From contig CALVRF010000004.1 in assembly GCA_944358495.1 (NCBI GenBank), positions 1 to 31,358 on the forward strand: 31,358 bases of DNA, read 5' to 3'. Of this stretch, positions 21,716 to 28,847 are shown piece by piece (position 1 is the first letter of the stretch; every line of letters starts with the position of its first letter). The position numbers and the translations under genes are program-made. The stretch comes from an uncultured Bacilli bacterium (GTDB lineage Bacteria > Bacillota_I > Bacilli_A > RF39 > UBA660). Below the pieces are notes generated by a model that ran no database searches, was not told the origin of the DNA, and saw only the letters and a program-made list of their open reading frames with translations.

Positions 21716-22476
21716 ATCTTACCCTCCATTTTTCCATTTAATAATACATTAATACCACTAATATTAATATTTTCACTAAAACCTAACCAAACATCATACT
21801 CCCCCAGCTTGTCCACTATGACTTTTGCTTTAACACACTCAATCACCCCACTTCCATTAATCACCACATAAGGCACCAATACCTTTTTCCGCCGAAAAGT
21901 GTTAGGCAAATTAGTTAAAATAACCATATTTCCTTTATAAGACAATGTGTTACCTGTATCCAAATAACCATTTAACAAAAATTTTTGTTTCCCAACAATT
22001 AACGTGACTTTGTAATAATTTTTAATTTTTCTTTCCAAATATTTACACTGTCTAATATAAATATATAAAATAATTGGCGATATTATGAGTAAAAATATCA
22101 AATTTACACTAGGGGTATCGTGATAAAAAGCTAAACCATTATGCTTATAAGAAAATTCAATATTTAAAAAATACAAAAAACCACCAAGTAAAATACTAAC
22201 CAAATAAAATGTTCCCAAATTAACTATAAAATATTTAAAATCTTTATAATAAAAAGTAAATAATACCATTAATATACTAAGATAAACCTTAATAATAAAA
22301 AGCTGAAGTGAAGTAATATTCAAAAATAATACTAAAGTACTAAAACTACCAATAAAAGCCCCCAATAAAATATTAAAAATTTTAACATTTCTTTTTAAAA
22401 CAACTGCCGTCGTTAATAAAAGCAAAAAATCAAATGCTAAATTCAAAAATAATACCCCATCAACATAAACAGTCAT
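21712..22476 (-). CDS. spoIIGA: SpoIIGA, membrane aspartic protease that activates pro-sigma-E
   Basis: SpoIIGA cleaves the pro-sequence of sigma-E when triggered by forespore SpoIIR. Five membrane helices fill about residues 5-145, followed by a cytoplasmic retropepsin-like domain with the active-site motif YLDTGN (Asp173), as in the B. subtilis protein (DTGN near 183). The family N-terminus (B. subtilis MKIYLDVIWLLNF) aligns with MTVYVDGVLFLNL, supporting the start at 22476, which has GGTGATGG upstream. An in-frame ATG at 22524 overlaps the proS stop codon (ATGA) and would add 16 residues; it has no SD but could be used by coupling. No separate promoter or Spo0A box was seen in front, so it seems to be read from the proS transcript. 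Confidence 0.92.
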   Translation of the reverse strand: MTVYVDGVLFLNLAFDFLLLLTTAVVLKRNVKIFNILLGAFIGSFSTLVLFLNITSLQLFIIKVYLSILMVLFTFYYKDFKYFIVNLGTFYLVSILLGGFLYFLNIEFSYKHNGLAFYHDTPSVNLIFLLIISPIILYIYIRQCKYLERKIKNYYKVTLIVGKQKFLLNGYLDTGNTLSYKGNMVILTNLPNTFRRKKVLVPYVVINGSGVIECVKAKVIVDKLGEYDVWLGFSENINISGINVLLNGKMEGKI

Positions 22477-22520
22477 ACCATCACCAATTACAGTATAAAA
22501 AAAAGACACCAAATTTAATG

Positions 22521-24215
22521 TCATTTTTTAGCTACAATTTCTATTTTTTTAATCACATCATCAAGTGAACATTCAGTATCCACTTTACCATCACGCGTTT
22601 TAAATTCTATAATACCATCACTAGCTTTCTTGCCAACCGTAATTCTAATTGGTAAACCAATTAAATCCATATCATTAAATTTAACTCCGACCCTTTCATC
22701 ACGATCGTCTAATAAGGTATCGATACCCATATTATTTAATTTATCATACAAATCATTAGCTACTTTACTCATTACTTCATCTTTACCGTTAATAAGGACG
22801 ATGCCAACCGTAAAAGGAGCGATTGAAATAGGCCAAATAATGCCTTTATCATCATGATTTTGCTCAATAACCGCAGCTATACATCTAGCTGTTCCAATTC
22901 CGTAGCAGCCCATATCTACTAACTTAGATTCATTATTTTCATCTAAATAAGTAAGGCCTAAACTTTCAGAATATTTAGTTCCAAGTTTAAATGTGTTACC
23001 TATTTCAATACCCTTTTTAAAATAAATATGACCCTTGTGACATTTAGGGCAAACATCTCCCTCTTTAGTGTTAATAATATCACCTATTTTAAACACTTTA
23101 AAATCAGTTAAATTAACGTTAATATAATGATAATCAGTCTTATTTGCCCCAACGACAAAATTACTCATCGAACTAACTTCATTATCAATCACAATTTTTA
23201 CATCAATATCAATAGGTCCTAAAGAACCAAAATGCGCATCTGTGATCGTTTTTAGCTCTTCATCCGTGGCCATTTCTACTTCTTTAGCTTCTAGTAACTT
23301 TCTTAACTTTGTGTCATTAAGCTCTCTATCTCCTTTAACCAAAGCCATAATTAACTCGCCATCGACATTGCATACCAACGTTTTAACAGTTTTATCAATA
23401 GACACCATGAGGAAGTCGACAATATCTTCAATACTATGTGCGCCAGGAGTATGAACTAATTCTTTTTCTAAAGGTTTTTCCTCCATAAATTTCGCCCCAT
23501 CCACTTCAGCAATTTCGATATTCGAAGCAAAAGCACAGTTATCACATAACACCAATATATCTTCGCCAATTTCGGTCACAGCTTGATATTCTTCTGATAA
23601 TTTACCACCCATCGCTCCTGTATCAGCTTTAACTACACGGTAATCAATGTTCATCCTATCAAAACTGTTATGATAAGCCGTTGTCATTTTGTCATAAGCA
23701 AGATCCGTATGTTTCTCATCAACATCAAAACTATAAGCATCTTTCATCGTAAACTCACGAGTTCTAATTAAGCCATATCTTGGTCGCGCCTCATCACGGT
23801 ATTTATTTCCGATTTGATATAAATTAAAAGGCATATCACGATAAGATTTAATTTTTTCTTTAGCAGCCATCACAAAAAGTTCTTCATGCGTTGGCCCTAA
23901 AATATAATCACGATTATAACGGTCATTTAAACTAAACATATCATCACCAAAAGCATGACGACGGCCAGATTTTTCAAAAATTTCTCCGGCGATTAACGAT
24001 GGCATAATCACCTCATTAGCACCAGCTTTATTCATCTCCTCACGAATAATATCCTCAACTTTTTGTTTAACTCTCAGACCTAGTGGCATAAACATATAAA
24101 TCCCACTAGCAGTCTTTTTAATCATCCCACTTCGCACCAATAAATTTCCACTAACTGAATCTTCGTCTTTCACGTCATCTCTCAACGTATAAAAGAAACT
24201 ATTACTTAATTTCAT
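22521..24215 (-). CDS. proS: Prolyl-tRNA synthetase
   Basis: A class II aminoacyl-tRNA synthetase that charges tRNA-Pro. At 564 aa it is the bacterial form with the editing domain inserted between motifs 2 and 3. Seen: RSGMIKKTASGIYMFMPLGL and KVEDIIREEMNKAGANEV (motif 1 region), LGPTHEELF and NLYQIGNKYRDEARPRYGLI with RTREFTMKDAYSF (motif 2), the INS editing domain from about 225 to 405, GCYGIGTARCIAAVIEQ (motif 3) and a C-terminal anticodon-binding domain with DDRDERVGVKFNDMDLIGLP. ATG at 24215 has SD GGGAGGAG; the TTG just before it is less likely. It is preceded by a T-box leader and overlaps spoIIGA, which is unusual. Confidence 0.97.
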   Translation of the reverse strand: MKLSNSFFYTLRDDVKDEDSVSGNLLVRSGMIKKTASGIYMFMPLGLRVKQKVEDIIREEMNKAGANEVIMPSLIAGEIFEKSGRRHAFGDDMFSLNDRYNRDYILGPTHEELFVMAAKEKIKSYRDMPFNLYQIGNKYRDEARPRYGLIRTREFTMKDAYSFDVDEKHTDLAYDKMTTAYHNSFDRMNIDYRVVKADTGAMGGKLSEEYQAVTEIGEDILVLCDNCAFASNIEIAEVDGAKFMEEKPLEKELVHTPGAHSIEDIVDFLMVSIDKTVKTLVCNVDGELIMALVKGDRELNDTKLRKLLEAKEVEMATDEELKTITDAHFGSLGPIDIDVKIVIDNEVSSMSNFVVGANKTDYHYINVNLTDFKVFKIGDIINTKEGDVCPKCHKGHIYFKKGIEIGNTFKLGTKYSESLGLTYLDENNESKLVDMGCYGIGTARCIAAVIEQNHDDKGIIWPISIAPFTVGIVLINGKDEVMSKVANDLYDKLNNMGIDTLLDDRDERVGVKFNDMDLIGLPIRITVGKKASDGIIEFKTRDGKVDTECSLDDVIKKIEIVAKK

Positions 24216-24235
24216 CAAAATCTCCTCCCTTTTCT

Positions 24236-24432
24236 ACAAAAAAAGAATGGACCATAAGGAGAGCAAATAGCTCGGTACCATCCTTTCTTTACTTAATTAA
24301 AATAACGGCAAATACCGGAAATGTTTACATTTCACTCCGAAGGTAGGAATTAAATAACATCATAACTTGTTTTCACTATCCAAGTTCACTAAATATGAGA
24401 GGTTAAATAATATTCCTTCATCAACGATTTAT
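24236..24432 (-). promoter_or_regulatory. T-box riboswitch (tRNA-Pro) controlling proS
   Basis: The leader has the conserved T-box AAAGGATGGTACCGAGC (about 24270-24287), followed by a competing terminator (GAGC/GCTC and GGTACC/GGTCC arms) and a T-run at 24238-24244. Upstream is a long stem I; in its 3' arm the CCT at 24345-24347 followed by A (ATTCCTACCTTC) is the candidate Pro specifier codon CCU. Uncharged tRNA-Pro would stabilise the antiterminator and turn on the operon. Confidence 0.85.
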
Positions 24433-24438
24433 AACAAA

Positions 24439-24467
24439 ATATTAACACATTTTTCCCTTCTTGTCAA
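24439..24467 (-). promoter_or_regulatory. Sigma-A promoter of the T-box/proS operon
   Basis: Perfect -35 TTGACA (24462-24467), 17-nt spacer ending TGT, -10 TAATAT (24439-24444), giving transcription start near 24432. Confidence 0.75.
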
Positions 24468-24470
24468 AAA

Positions 24471-24962
24471 TTAATTAGTTCGATGAATTTTAAATTTTCT
24501 ACTAATCTTATCTGTAATAATATATATTAAAATCACATAAAAAATATTCAATATTAACGAACTATATATACTTTTCAATAAACTAAACCATTCAAATGAT
24601 GTACTAGCAGTAATCAATAATAATCCGTAAGCTAAAAAGCGATAAATCACTATACAAACAATAGCCATAATACCAACATTTATAGAATTATTTGAAATAA
24701 TTAAATTAAGACGTGTAATAATAAAGCCAATAAGCAAAAATAACATCCCATGAATAATAATGGTATTAGAATAAATTAAATCATAACAAATGCCTGTTAC
24801 TAGACAAACACCAAAGTATTTTTGTCTATTATTGTTAAAATAAGGATAAATAATAATTAATGCCATTAAAGTAAAAAGTGGAAAAAACAAACTATCTAAA
24901 GAAATAAAGTTCGATACAATACTATCTAAAATAAAGGAAATAATTAAAACTGCTGGAACCAT
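24471..24962 (-). CDS. mreD: Rod shape-determining protein MreD
   Basis: A 163-aa integral membrane protein with five or so hydrophobic helices, the size and position expected for MreD, which helps couple MreC/MreB to wall synthesis. Typical features are the acidic/aromatic CYDLIYSNTIIIHGMLFLLIGF segment in pieces (GICYDLIYSNTI, HGMLFLLIGFII). It overlaps mreC by one base (TAATG), so the two are translationally coupled, with SD AAGGAAGGA inside mreC. MreD diverges strongly, so the call rests partly on its place after mreC. Confidence 0.87.
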   Translation of the reverse strand: MVPAVLIISFILDSIVSNFISLDSLFFPLFTLMALIIIYPYFNNNRQKYFGVCLVTGICYDLIYSNTIIIHGMLFLLIGFIITRLNLIISNNSINVGIMAIVCIVIYRFLAYGLLLITASTSFEWFSLLKSIYSSLILNIFYVILIYIITDKISRKFKIHRTN

Positions 24963-25810
24963 TAACTATCCTTCCTTTTTAGAACTGAAACATAATCAAT
25001 GTCATCAAAATCTACCGAACTTTCTACAATCGCCACCTTAGATAAATCAAAATTATCAGTCGTTACCCTTTTAACGTGGCCAACTAATAAACCACTAGGA
25101 AAAGTATCACCCATTCCTGTCGTTACCACTTCAGCTCCTTTAGGAATATCAATGTTTTCACTAATGCCCTCTACAGTATAAGTATTATTTTTCGAGCTAT
25201 ACTGGGAAATAAGTCCATACACATATTGATCTCCAACACTAATTTTAACACTTATTTTATCGCTCATATTTTCATTAGCTAATAATTTAACCGTACTATA
25301 ATAATTACTTACACTAGTGATTTGGCCAAGTAATCCGCTATTATTAACAACTGCCATTCCTTTAGTTATACCACTTTTACTACCTTTATCGATTGTAATT
25401 TCATCATACCAATAATCAATATTTCGATTAACAACTGTCGCATTAGTAAATATACTATCACTAAGTACAGTATTTAATTCTAAAGATTTCTTAAGCTTTT
25501 CAACTTCTGCTTTTAAATTATCATTTTCAGCTTGTAAGCTATCATAACTTTCCTCTTTTTCTTTTAATTCTTTATATTTTTCATAAACATTGTTTTTATC
25601 TTCACTCTCACGAATTTGTTCTTTAATAAAATTCACTGGTGTCGATACTATATCTATAATAAAAGTTCCGCAATCTTTAATAAATTTCTCCGGGGCACTT
25701 AAATCGCGGTCTTTTTTTAAAGCCACAGACAATACTACTAACAAAATAGCAATCACTACTACAGCGATAATTAACAGATAGCGTTTCTCGAACTCTTTTT
25801 TCTTATACAT
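24962..25810 (-). CDS. mreC: Rod shape-determining protein MreC
   Basis: A 282-aa bitopic protein: basic N-terminus, one membrane helix (about 11-30), a coiled coil (about 73-113, DKNNVYEKYKELKEKEESYD) and an extracytoplasmic beta-barrel region (about 120-275) with DKGSKSGITKGMAVVNNSGL, LGQITSVSNYYSTVKLL and GDTFPSGLLVGHV. It binds penicillin-binding proteins and organises side-wall synthesis. No mreB is present next to it, unlike B. subtilis. It has its own promoter and SD AGGTGG. Confidence 0.93.
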   Translation of the reverse strand: MYKKKEFEKRYLLIIAVVVIAILLVVLSVALKKDRDLSAPEKFIKDCGTFIIDIVSTPVNFIKEQIRESEDKNNVYEKYKELKEKEESYDSLQAENDNLKAEVEKLKKSLELNTVLSDSIFTNATVVNRNIDYWYDEITIDKGSKSGITKGMAVVNNSGLLGQITSVSNYYSTVKLLANENMSDKISVKISVGDQYVYGLISQYSSKNNTYTVEGISENIDIPKGAEVVTTGMGDTFPSGLLVGHVKRVTTDNFDLSKVAIVESSVDFDDIDYVSVLKRKDS

Positions 25811-25827
25811 AAAACCACCTATCTAAA

Positions 25828-25856
25828 ATTATAATACATTTCGAAAAGAAAACCAA
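25828..25856 (-). promoter_or_regulatory. Sigma-A promoter of mreCD
   Basis: -35 TTGGTT (25851-25856), 17-nt spacer, -10 TATAAT (25828-25833) on the minus strand; the -35 abuts the radC stop codon. Confidence 0.65.
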
Positions 25857-26540
25857 CTATATTTTACCATTTTCTAAAAAACTGTAATACTTATGTTCAC
25901 TAACAATAACATGGTCCACTAGCTTTATCCCCATAAGTTCACCTATTTGTTTTAAATTTCGCGTTACTACGTCATCCTCTCTACTTGGTCTCACATCTCC
26001 AGTTGGATGATTATGTATACATATAAAAGCAACAGCATTCAACATATAGGCTTCTTTAAAAATATCCCTAGGATGCACCATACTACGATCCACTGTTCCC
26101 ATAAATAACAATTTTTCAGCCAAAACTTTTTTTCCAGAATCTAAATATAAGCAATAAAAATACTCCTGATACTCATTTACTATATTTCTATAATAATCAT
26201 ATACCACTTCTGGAGAGGTTATTCGTACATTCACAATCTTCTCTTGTTTTATATTCATCCGGCGATTAAGTTCTTGAATAGCTAAAATTAAACAAGCCTT
26301 AGCTGTCCCAATTCCCTTAATATTAGTTAATCGATGAAAACCAACATGTTTTAAATTTTGGACACAACCAATTTCTTTTAAAATTTGACTAGCCAATACT
26401 TTAGCTGAGGCTTCTTTCGTCCCCGTTTTTAAAACAATCGATAAAAGTTCTTCATCACTCAAACTACTAACTCCTTTATTAATTAATCTTTCTCTTGGCC
26501 TTTCATTAACCGGCAATTCCTTAATTTTAATATTCATCAT
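25857..26540 (-). CDS. radC: RadC-family JAB-domain protein
   Basis: A 227-aa protein with an N-terminal helix-hairpin-helix region (about 25-90: LSDEELLSIVLKTGT, TNIKGIGTAKACLI) and a C-terminal JAB/MPN metalloprotease-like domain with the zinc motif HNHPTGDVRPSRED (His-x-His-x10-Asp) preceded by the catalytic-type Glu region. Despite the historical name, a role in DNA repair is not established. The start overlaps the upstream gene by 14 bp; SD GAGGAG lies 6 nt before ATG. The radC-mreC-mreD order matches B. subtilis. Confidence 0.93.
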   Translation of the reverse strand: MMNIKIKELPVNERPRERLINKGVSSLSDEELLSIVLKTGTKEASAKVLASQILKEIGCVQNLKHVGFHRLTNIKGIGTAKACLILAIQELNRRMNIKQEKIVNVRITSPEVVYDYYRNIVNEYQEYFYCLYLDSGKKVLAEKLLFMGTVDRSMVHPRDIFKEAYMLNAVAFICIHNHPTGDVRPSREDDVVTRNLKQIGELMGIKLVDHVIVSEHKYYSFLENGKI

Positions 26541-26985
26541 TTACCAACTCCTCATATTTTGCTAAAACCTGATTACAAATTATTGAAATCGTATCCCCCT
26601 CATCCGTTTGCGATAAAAGTTCATCGTATTGACCTAAGATAGTCAAAAAACTTTCATTGTCCGTAATTTTTTCCTTTATATAAGTATCATACCCTTTTTC
26701 TTTATAAAATTCCTTTATTTTCTCCGCATTTTTTTTATTTTTTGACATTCCAATGTAAGTATAATACATATTATTCTCGACATTATAAATATAATGTTCA
26801 AAATCAGTCATATTATTTTCCATGTTTTCCTTAGTCGAATATACTCCTCTTTGAATATAATAAACCGTTTCTGCATTTTTAGATACAGTTATCCCCTCAG
26901 CATTATCATAGCTACTAATTAATAAATAAGCCATTAAAATTCCCAGTCCCAAAGAAATCGTTATAGGAAATAAATACTTTTTCAT
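26527..26985 (-). CDS. Membrane-anchored SPOR-like protein, possible reduced SpoIIB
   Basis: The 152-aa protein has one N-terminal membrane helix (about 4-24) and an extracytoplasmic domain of about 75 residues that looks like a SPOR fold: VYYIQRGVYSTKENMENNMT, then YYTYIGMSKNKKNAEKIKEF and YKEKGYDTYIKE, the usual alternation of strand, helix, strand. SPOR domains bind denuded septal peptidoglycan. In B. subtilis the order is spoIIB-maf-radC-mreB-mreC-mreD, and SpoIIB is a septal SPOR protein; here this gene stands directly before radC. It is less than half the length of SpoIIB, so the equivalence is inference. Start: Met at 26985 after SD GGTGAA; the ATG at 26997 has no SD. Confidence 0.72.
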   Translation of the reverse strand: MKKYLFPITISLGLGILMAYLLISSYDNAEGITVSKNAETVYYIQRGVYSTKENMENNMTDFEHYIYNVENNMYYTYIGMSKNKKNAEKIKEFYKEKGYDTYIKEKITDNESFLTILGQYDELLSQTDEGDTISIICNQVLAKYEELVNDEY

Positions 26986-27039
26986 AAGCTTCACCATAAT
27001 AAGTTTAACCCAGTATATTTTCTAATTTTGTCGAAAAAA

Positions 27040-27059
27040 AGTTACGATATATCGTAACT
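27040..27059 (-). terminator. Intrinsic terminator after spoVK
   Basis: AGTTACGATA/TATCGTAACT, a perfect 20-bp palindrome, followed by TTTTTTCGAC on the minus strand. Confidence 0.85.
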
Positions 27060-27061
27060 CG

Positions 27062-27991
27062 TTATTCAAAATATTTCCTACTTTGTGGTTTTAAATTAAG
27101 GTTTATGACAGCTTCCTCAGTTATTGTTAACAATTTCGTCATTTCTTCTTCCTCATAAGTAATAGTGGCATGTTCAATTAACAATTTATTATATAAATTA
27201 TCTATCATTCGGCCATTACCAAAGTTCTTTTCTTCCCTTTTATTACCTATAATATTTCGAATTGCTTGTAATGCATCAGTACTTACAGTAAAGCCATCTT
27301 TTTCTAGCTTTTTCATAAATATTTCCATAAGTTCAGCTTCCGTATAATCGGCAAACTCGATATCGTAACCTATCCTAGATTTGATCCCTGGATTTAAATT
27401 AACAAAAGCCTCCATCTCTTTACTATAACCAGCGAAAATAAAAACTGTATTTTTGCTTTCCATTTCTTTCATAATTTCCGCTAGTGCCTCATCCGCAAAA
27501 TTGTCTTCATCGGCATTATGATTAAAACCATAAGCCTCATCGACAAATATTAATCCACCTTGGTATTTATCTAAAAGCTTCCTAGTTTTAATCGCCGTTT
27601 GACCAATATAACCGGCAATAAAATCTTGCGGGGTAGCCTCAATTATTAAATTATTTGACAAATAACCTAAATTGTAAAGAATATCAGCCATTATTTTAGC
27701 CACTGTCGTCTTACCAGTCCCTGGATTCCCTTTAAATATCATATTTAAATTGATTTTATCCAAATTAATCTTATTTTGCAACTTTTTAACAAACTTTAAA
27801 TAATTTACTAGTTTATTTACTTCTATTTTTACTTCCTTTAAACCGATTAAACTATTTAATTCACTAATAGATTCAGTAATACTTTTTTCTTTTTCTTCTC
27901 CAAGTTTACGCTCATCATCTTGGGCTTCTAACTCATCTATTCTATTATCAATCTGACGAATAACTTCTTCAAAGTCAAGTGCCGTATTCAT
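27062..27991 (-). CDS. spoVK: SpoVK/CbbX-type AAA+ ATPase
   Basis: A 309-aa AAA+ ATPase like the sporulation protein SpoVK (322 aa in B. subtilis), needed for late spore maturation by an unknown mechanism. N-terminal about 45 residues are charged and helical, then LIGLKEVKIEVNKLV opens the AAA domain. Walker A GNPGTGKT is 88-95, TPQDFIAGYIGQTAIKT is the pore-loop region typical of CbbX/SpoVK, and Walker B LIFVDEAY is 147-154. FIFAGYSKEMEAFVNLNPGI with KSRI carries sensor 1 and the Arg finger, and NGRMIDNLY sensor 2. SD GAGGTGA is 9 nt upstream. It overlaps a 51-aa ORF and is followed by a strong terminator. Confidence 0.9.
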   Translation of the reverse strand: MNTALDFEEVIRQIDNRIDELEAQDDERKLGEEKEKSITESISELNSLIGLKEVKIEVNKLVNYLKFVKKLQNKINLDKINLNMIFKGNPGTGKTTVAKIMADILYNLGYLSNNLIIEATPQDFIAGYIGQTAIKTRKLLDKYQGGLIFVDEAYGFNHNADEDNFADEALAEIMKEMESKNTVFIFAGYSKEMEAFVNLNPGIKSRIGYDIEFADYTEAELMEIFMKKLEKDGFTVSTDALQAIRNIIGNKREEKNFGNGRMIDNLYNKLLIEHATITYEEEEMTKLLTITEEAVINLNLKPQSRKYFE

Positions 27992-28130
27992 GGCCTTTCA
28001 CCTCACGTTTTTTAATCTTAGAATTCCCTTTATTTTCTTTAGTAGATTTTATTTGCCTTAGTTTAGCAATAATCATCTTATATTTAAATAACTCATCTTT
28101 TTCTTTTTTAATTTCTTTTAATCTTGTCAT
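27975..28130 (-). CDS. Small basic protein of 51 aa overlapping spoVK
   Basis: Translation begins MTRLKEIKKEKDELFKYKMI; it continues as a Lys-rich, probably helical peptide ending VKGHEYGT. It has a good SD (AAGGAG, 7 nt before ATG) and its last 17 bases overlap the start of spoVK in another frame, a typical translational coupling arrangement. The SD of spoVK lies inside it. No family is recognised. It may be an uptake leader that sets spoVK translation or a small partner of the ATPase. Composition matches the surrounding genome. Confidence 0.6.
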   Translation of the reverse strand: MTRLKEIKKEKDELFKYKMIIAKLRQIKSTKENKGNSKIKKREVKGHEYGT

Positions 28131-28186
28131 AACAATTCTCCTTACTATCAAAATTTACATTTCCCACACTTTCACTTTAACAAAAA

Positions 28187-28218
28187 AAAGCCAATATTTT
28201 TTAAACAATATTGACTTT
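28187..28218 (-). terminator. Intrinsic terminator of the AraC-type gene
   Basis: AAAGTCAATATT/AATATTGGCTTT with one G-U pair (12 bp, 8-nt loop), then TTTTTGTT on the minus strand. Confidence 0.85.
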
Positions 28219-28231
28219 AATAAACTAATTA

Positions 28232-28747
28232 TTAGGCAGCCTTTGAAGAATTTGTTTTAATTATTTTAATCTTAGGCCTTGAAATAGTCGGCTCCTCTTT
28301 ACTATACTCTGGTGAATTTCCCATATTATTCAAAAATGTCTGATATTCTTCTAAAGCTTCTAAACTAGCTCTAACCTCTTTTAATTCTTCAGGATCTTTT
28401 GTCGTTTCTGCGATATATAATAACCCCGTATATATTTTTCTAAATCTTAAAGGTGAAGTTCCAATAACCTCTTTAAACTTTTCCGAATAATATTCTAATG
28501 AATTAAAACCATTATTTAAAGCAATTTTAAGAATCGTATCATCCGTAAATATCAACGGATTTGTACTATTATAAATTCGGCATTCGTTAATAAATTCATT
28601 TAGCGTAAATCCCGTATGTTCTTTAAATTTTCTCATTAAATAAAATTTATTATAATGAAATTCAGTAGCAATATCATCCGCACTGATATCATCATTGATA
28701 TTAGCAATCAAATAATTGCATATTTCTCTTACTATATTAAAATCCAT
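28232..28747 (-). CDS. AraC-family DNA-binding protein with N-terminal HTH
   Basis: The 171-aa protein carries two AraC-type helix-turn-helix units at its N-terminus (about 20-105): ISADDIATEFHYNKFYLMRK with FKEHTGFTLNEFI, then ILKIALNNGFNSLEYYSEKF and KEVIGTSPLRFRK. Most AraC proteins have the HTH at the C-terminus after a sensor domain. Here a C-terminal part of about 65 residues follows: a charged helix (EELKEVRASLEALEEYQTFL) and a basic tail. No ligand pocket is visible. Start: Met at 28747 after SD GGGGGAT; the ATG at 28756 is inside that SD. It lies between ftsZ and spoVK with its own promoter and terminator. Targets are unknown; a palindrome over its own -10 suggests autoregulation. 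Confidence 0.85.
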   Translation of the reverse strand: MDFNIVREICNYLIANINDDISADDIATEFHYNKFYLMRKFKEHTGFTLNEFINECRIYNSTNPLIFTDDTILKIALNNGFNSLEYYSEKFKEVIGTSPLRFRKIYTGLLYIAETTKDPEELKEVRASLEALEEYQTFLNNMGNSPEYSKEEPTISRPKIKIIKTNSSKAA

Positions 28748-28773
28748 AGATTTCATCCCCCATTTTTAGAAAT

Positions 28774-28798
28774 CCTTTATATAACAATTATATCAAGG
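28774..28798. promoter_or_regulatory. Palindromic operator over the -10 of the AraC-type gene
   Basis: CCTTGATATAA-TTG-TTATATAAAGG on the minus strand is a 25-bp near-perfect palindrome (one mismatch per arm). It contains the extended -10 TGATATAAT (28787-28795), so binding would block transcription. Confidence 0.5.
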
Positions 28799-28829
28799 CT
28801 AAAAATAAAGTCAAATTTATAACAAAAAA

Positions 28830-28847
28830 AGAAATCCTTAGATTCCT
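28830..28847 (-). terminator. Intrinsic terminator of ftsAZ
   Basis: AGGAATC-TAA-GGATTTCT hairpin with one G-U pair and TTTTTTTG after it on the minus strand; the ftsZ stop codon is in the loop. Confidence 0.75.
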
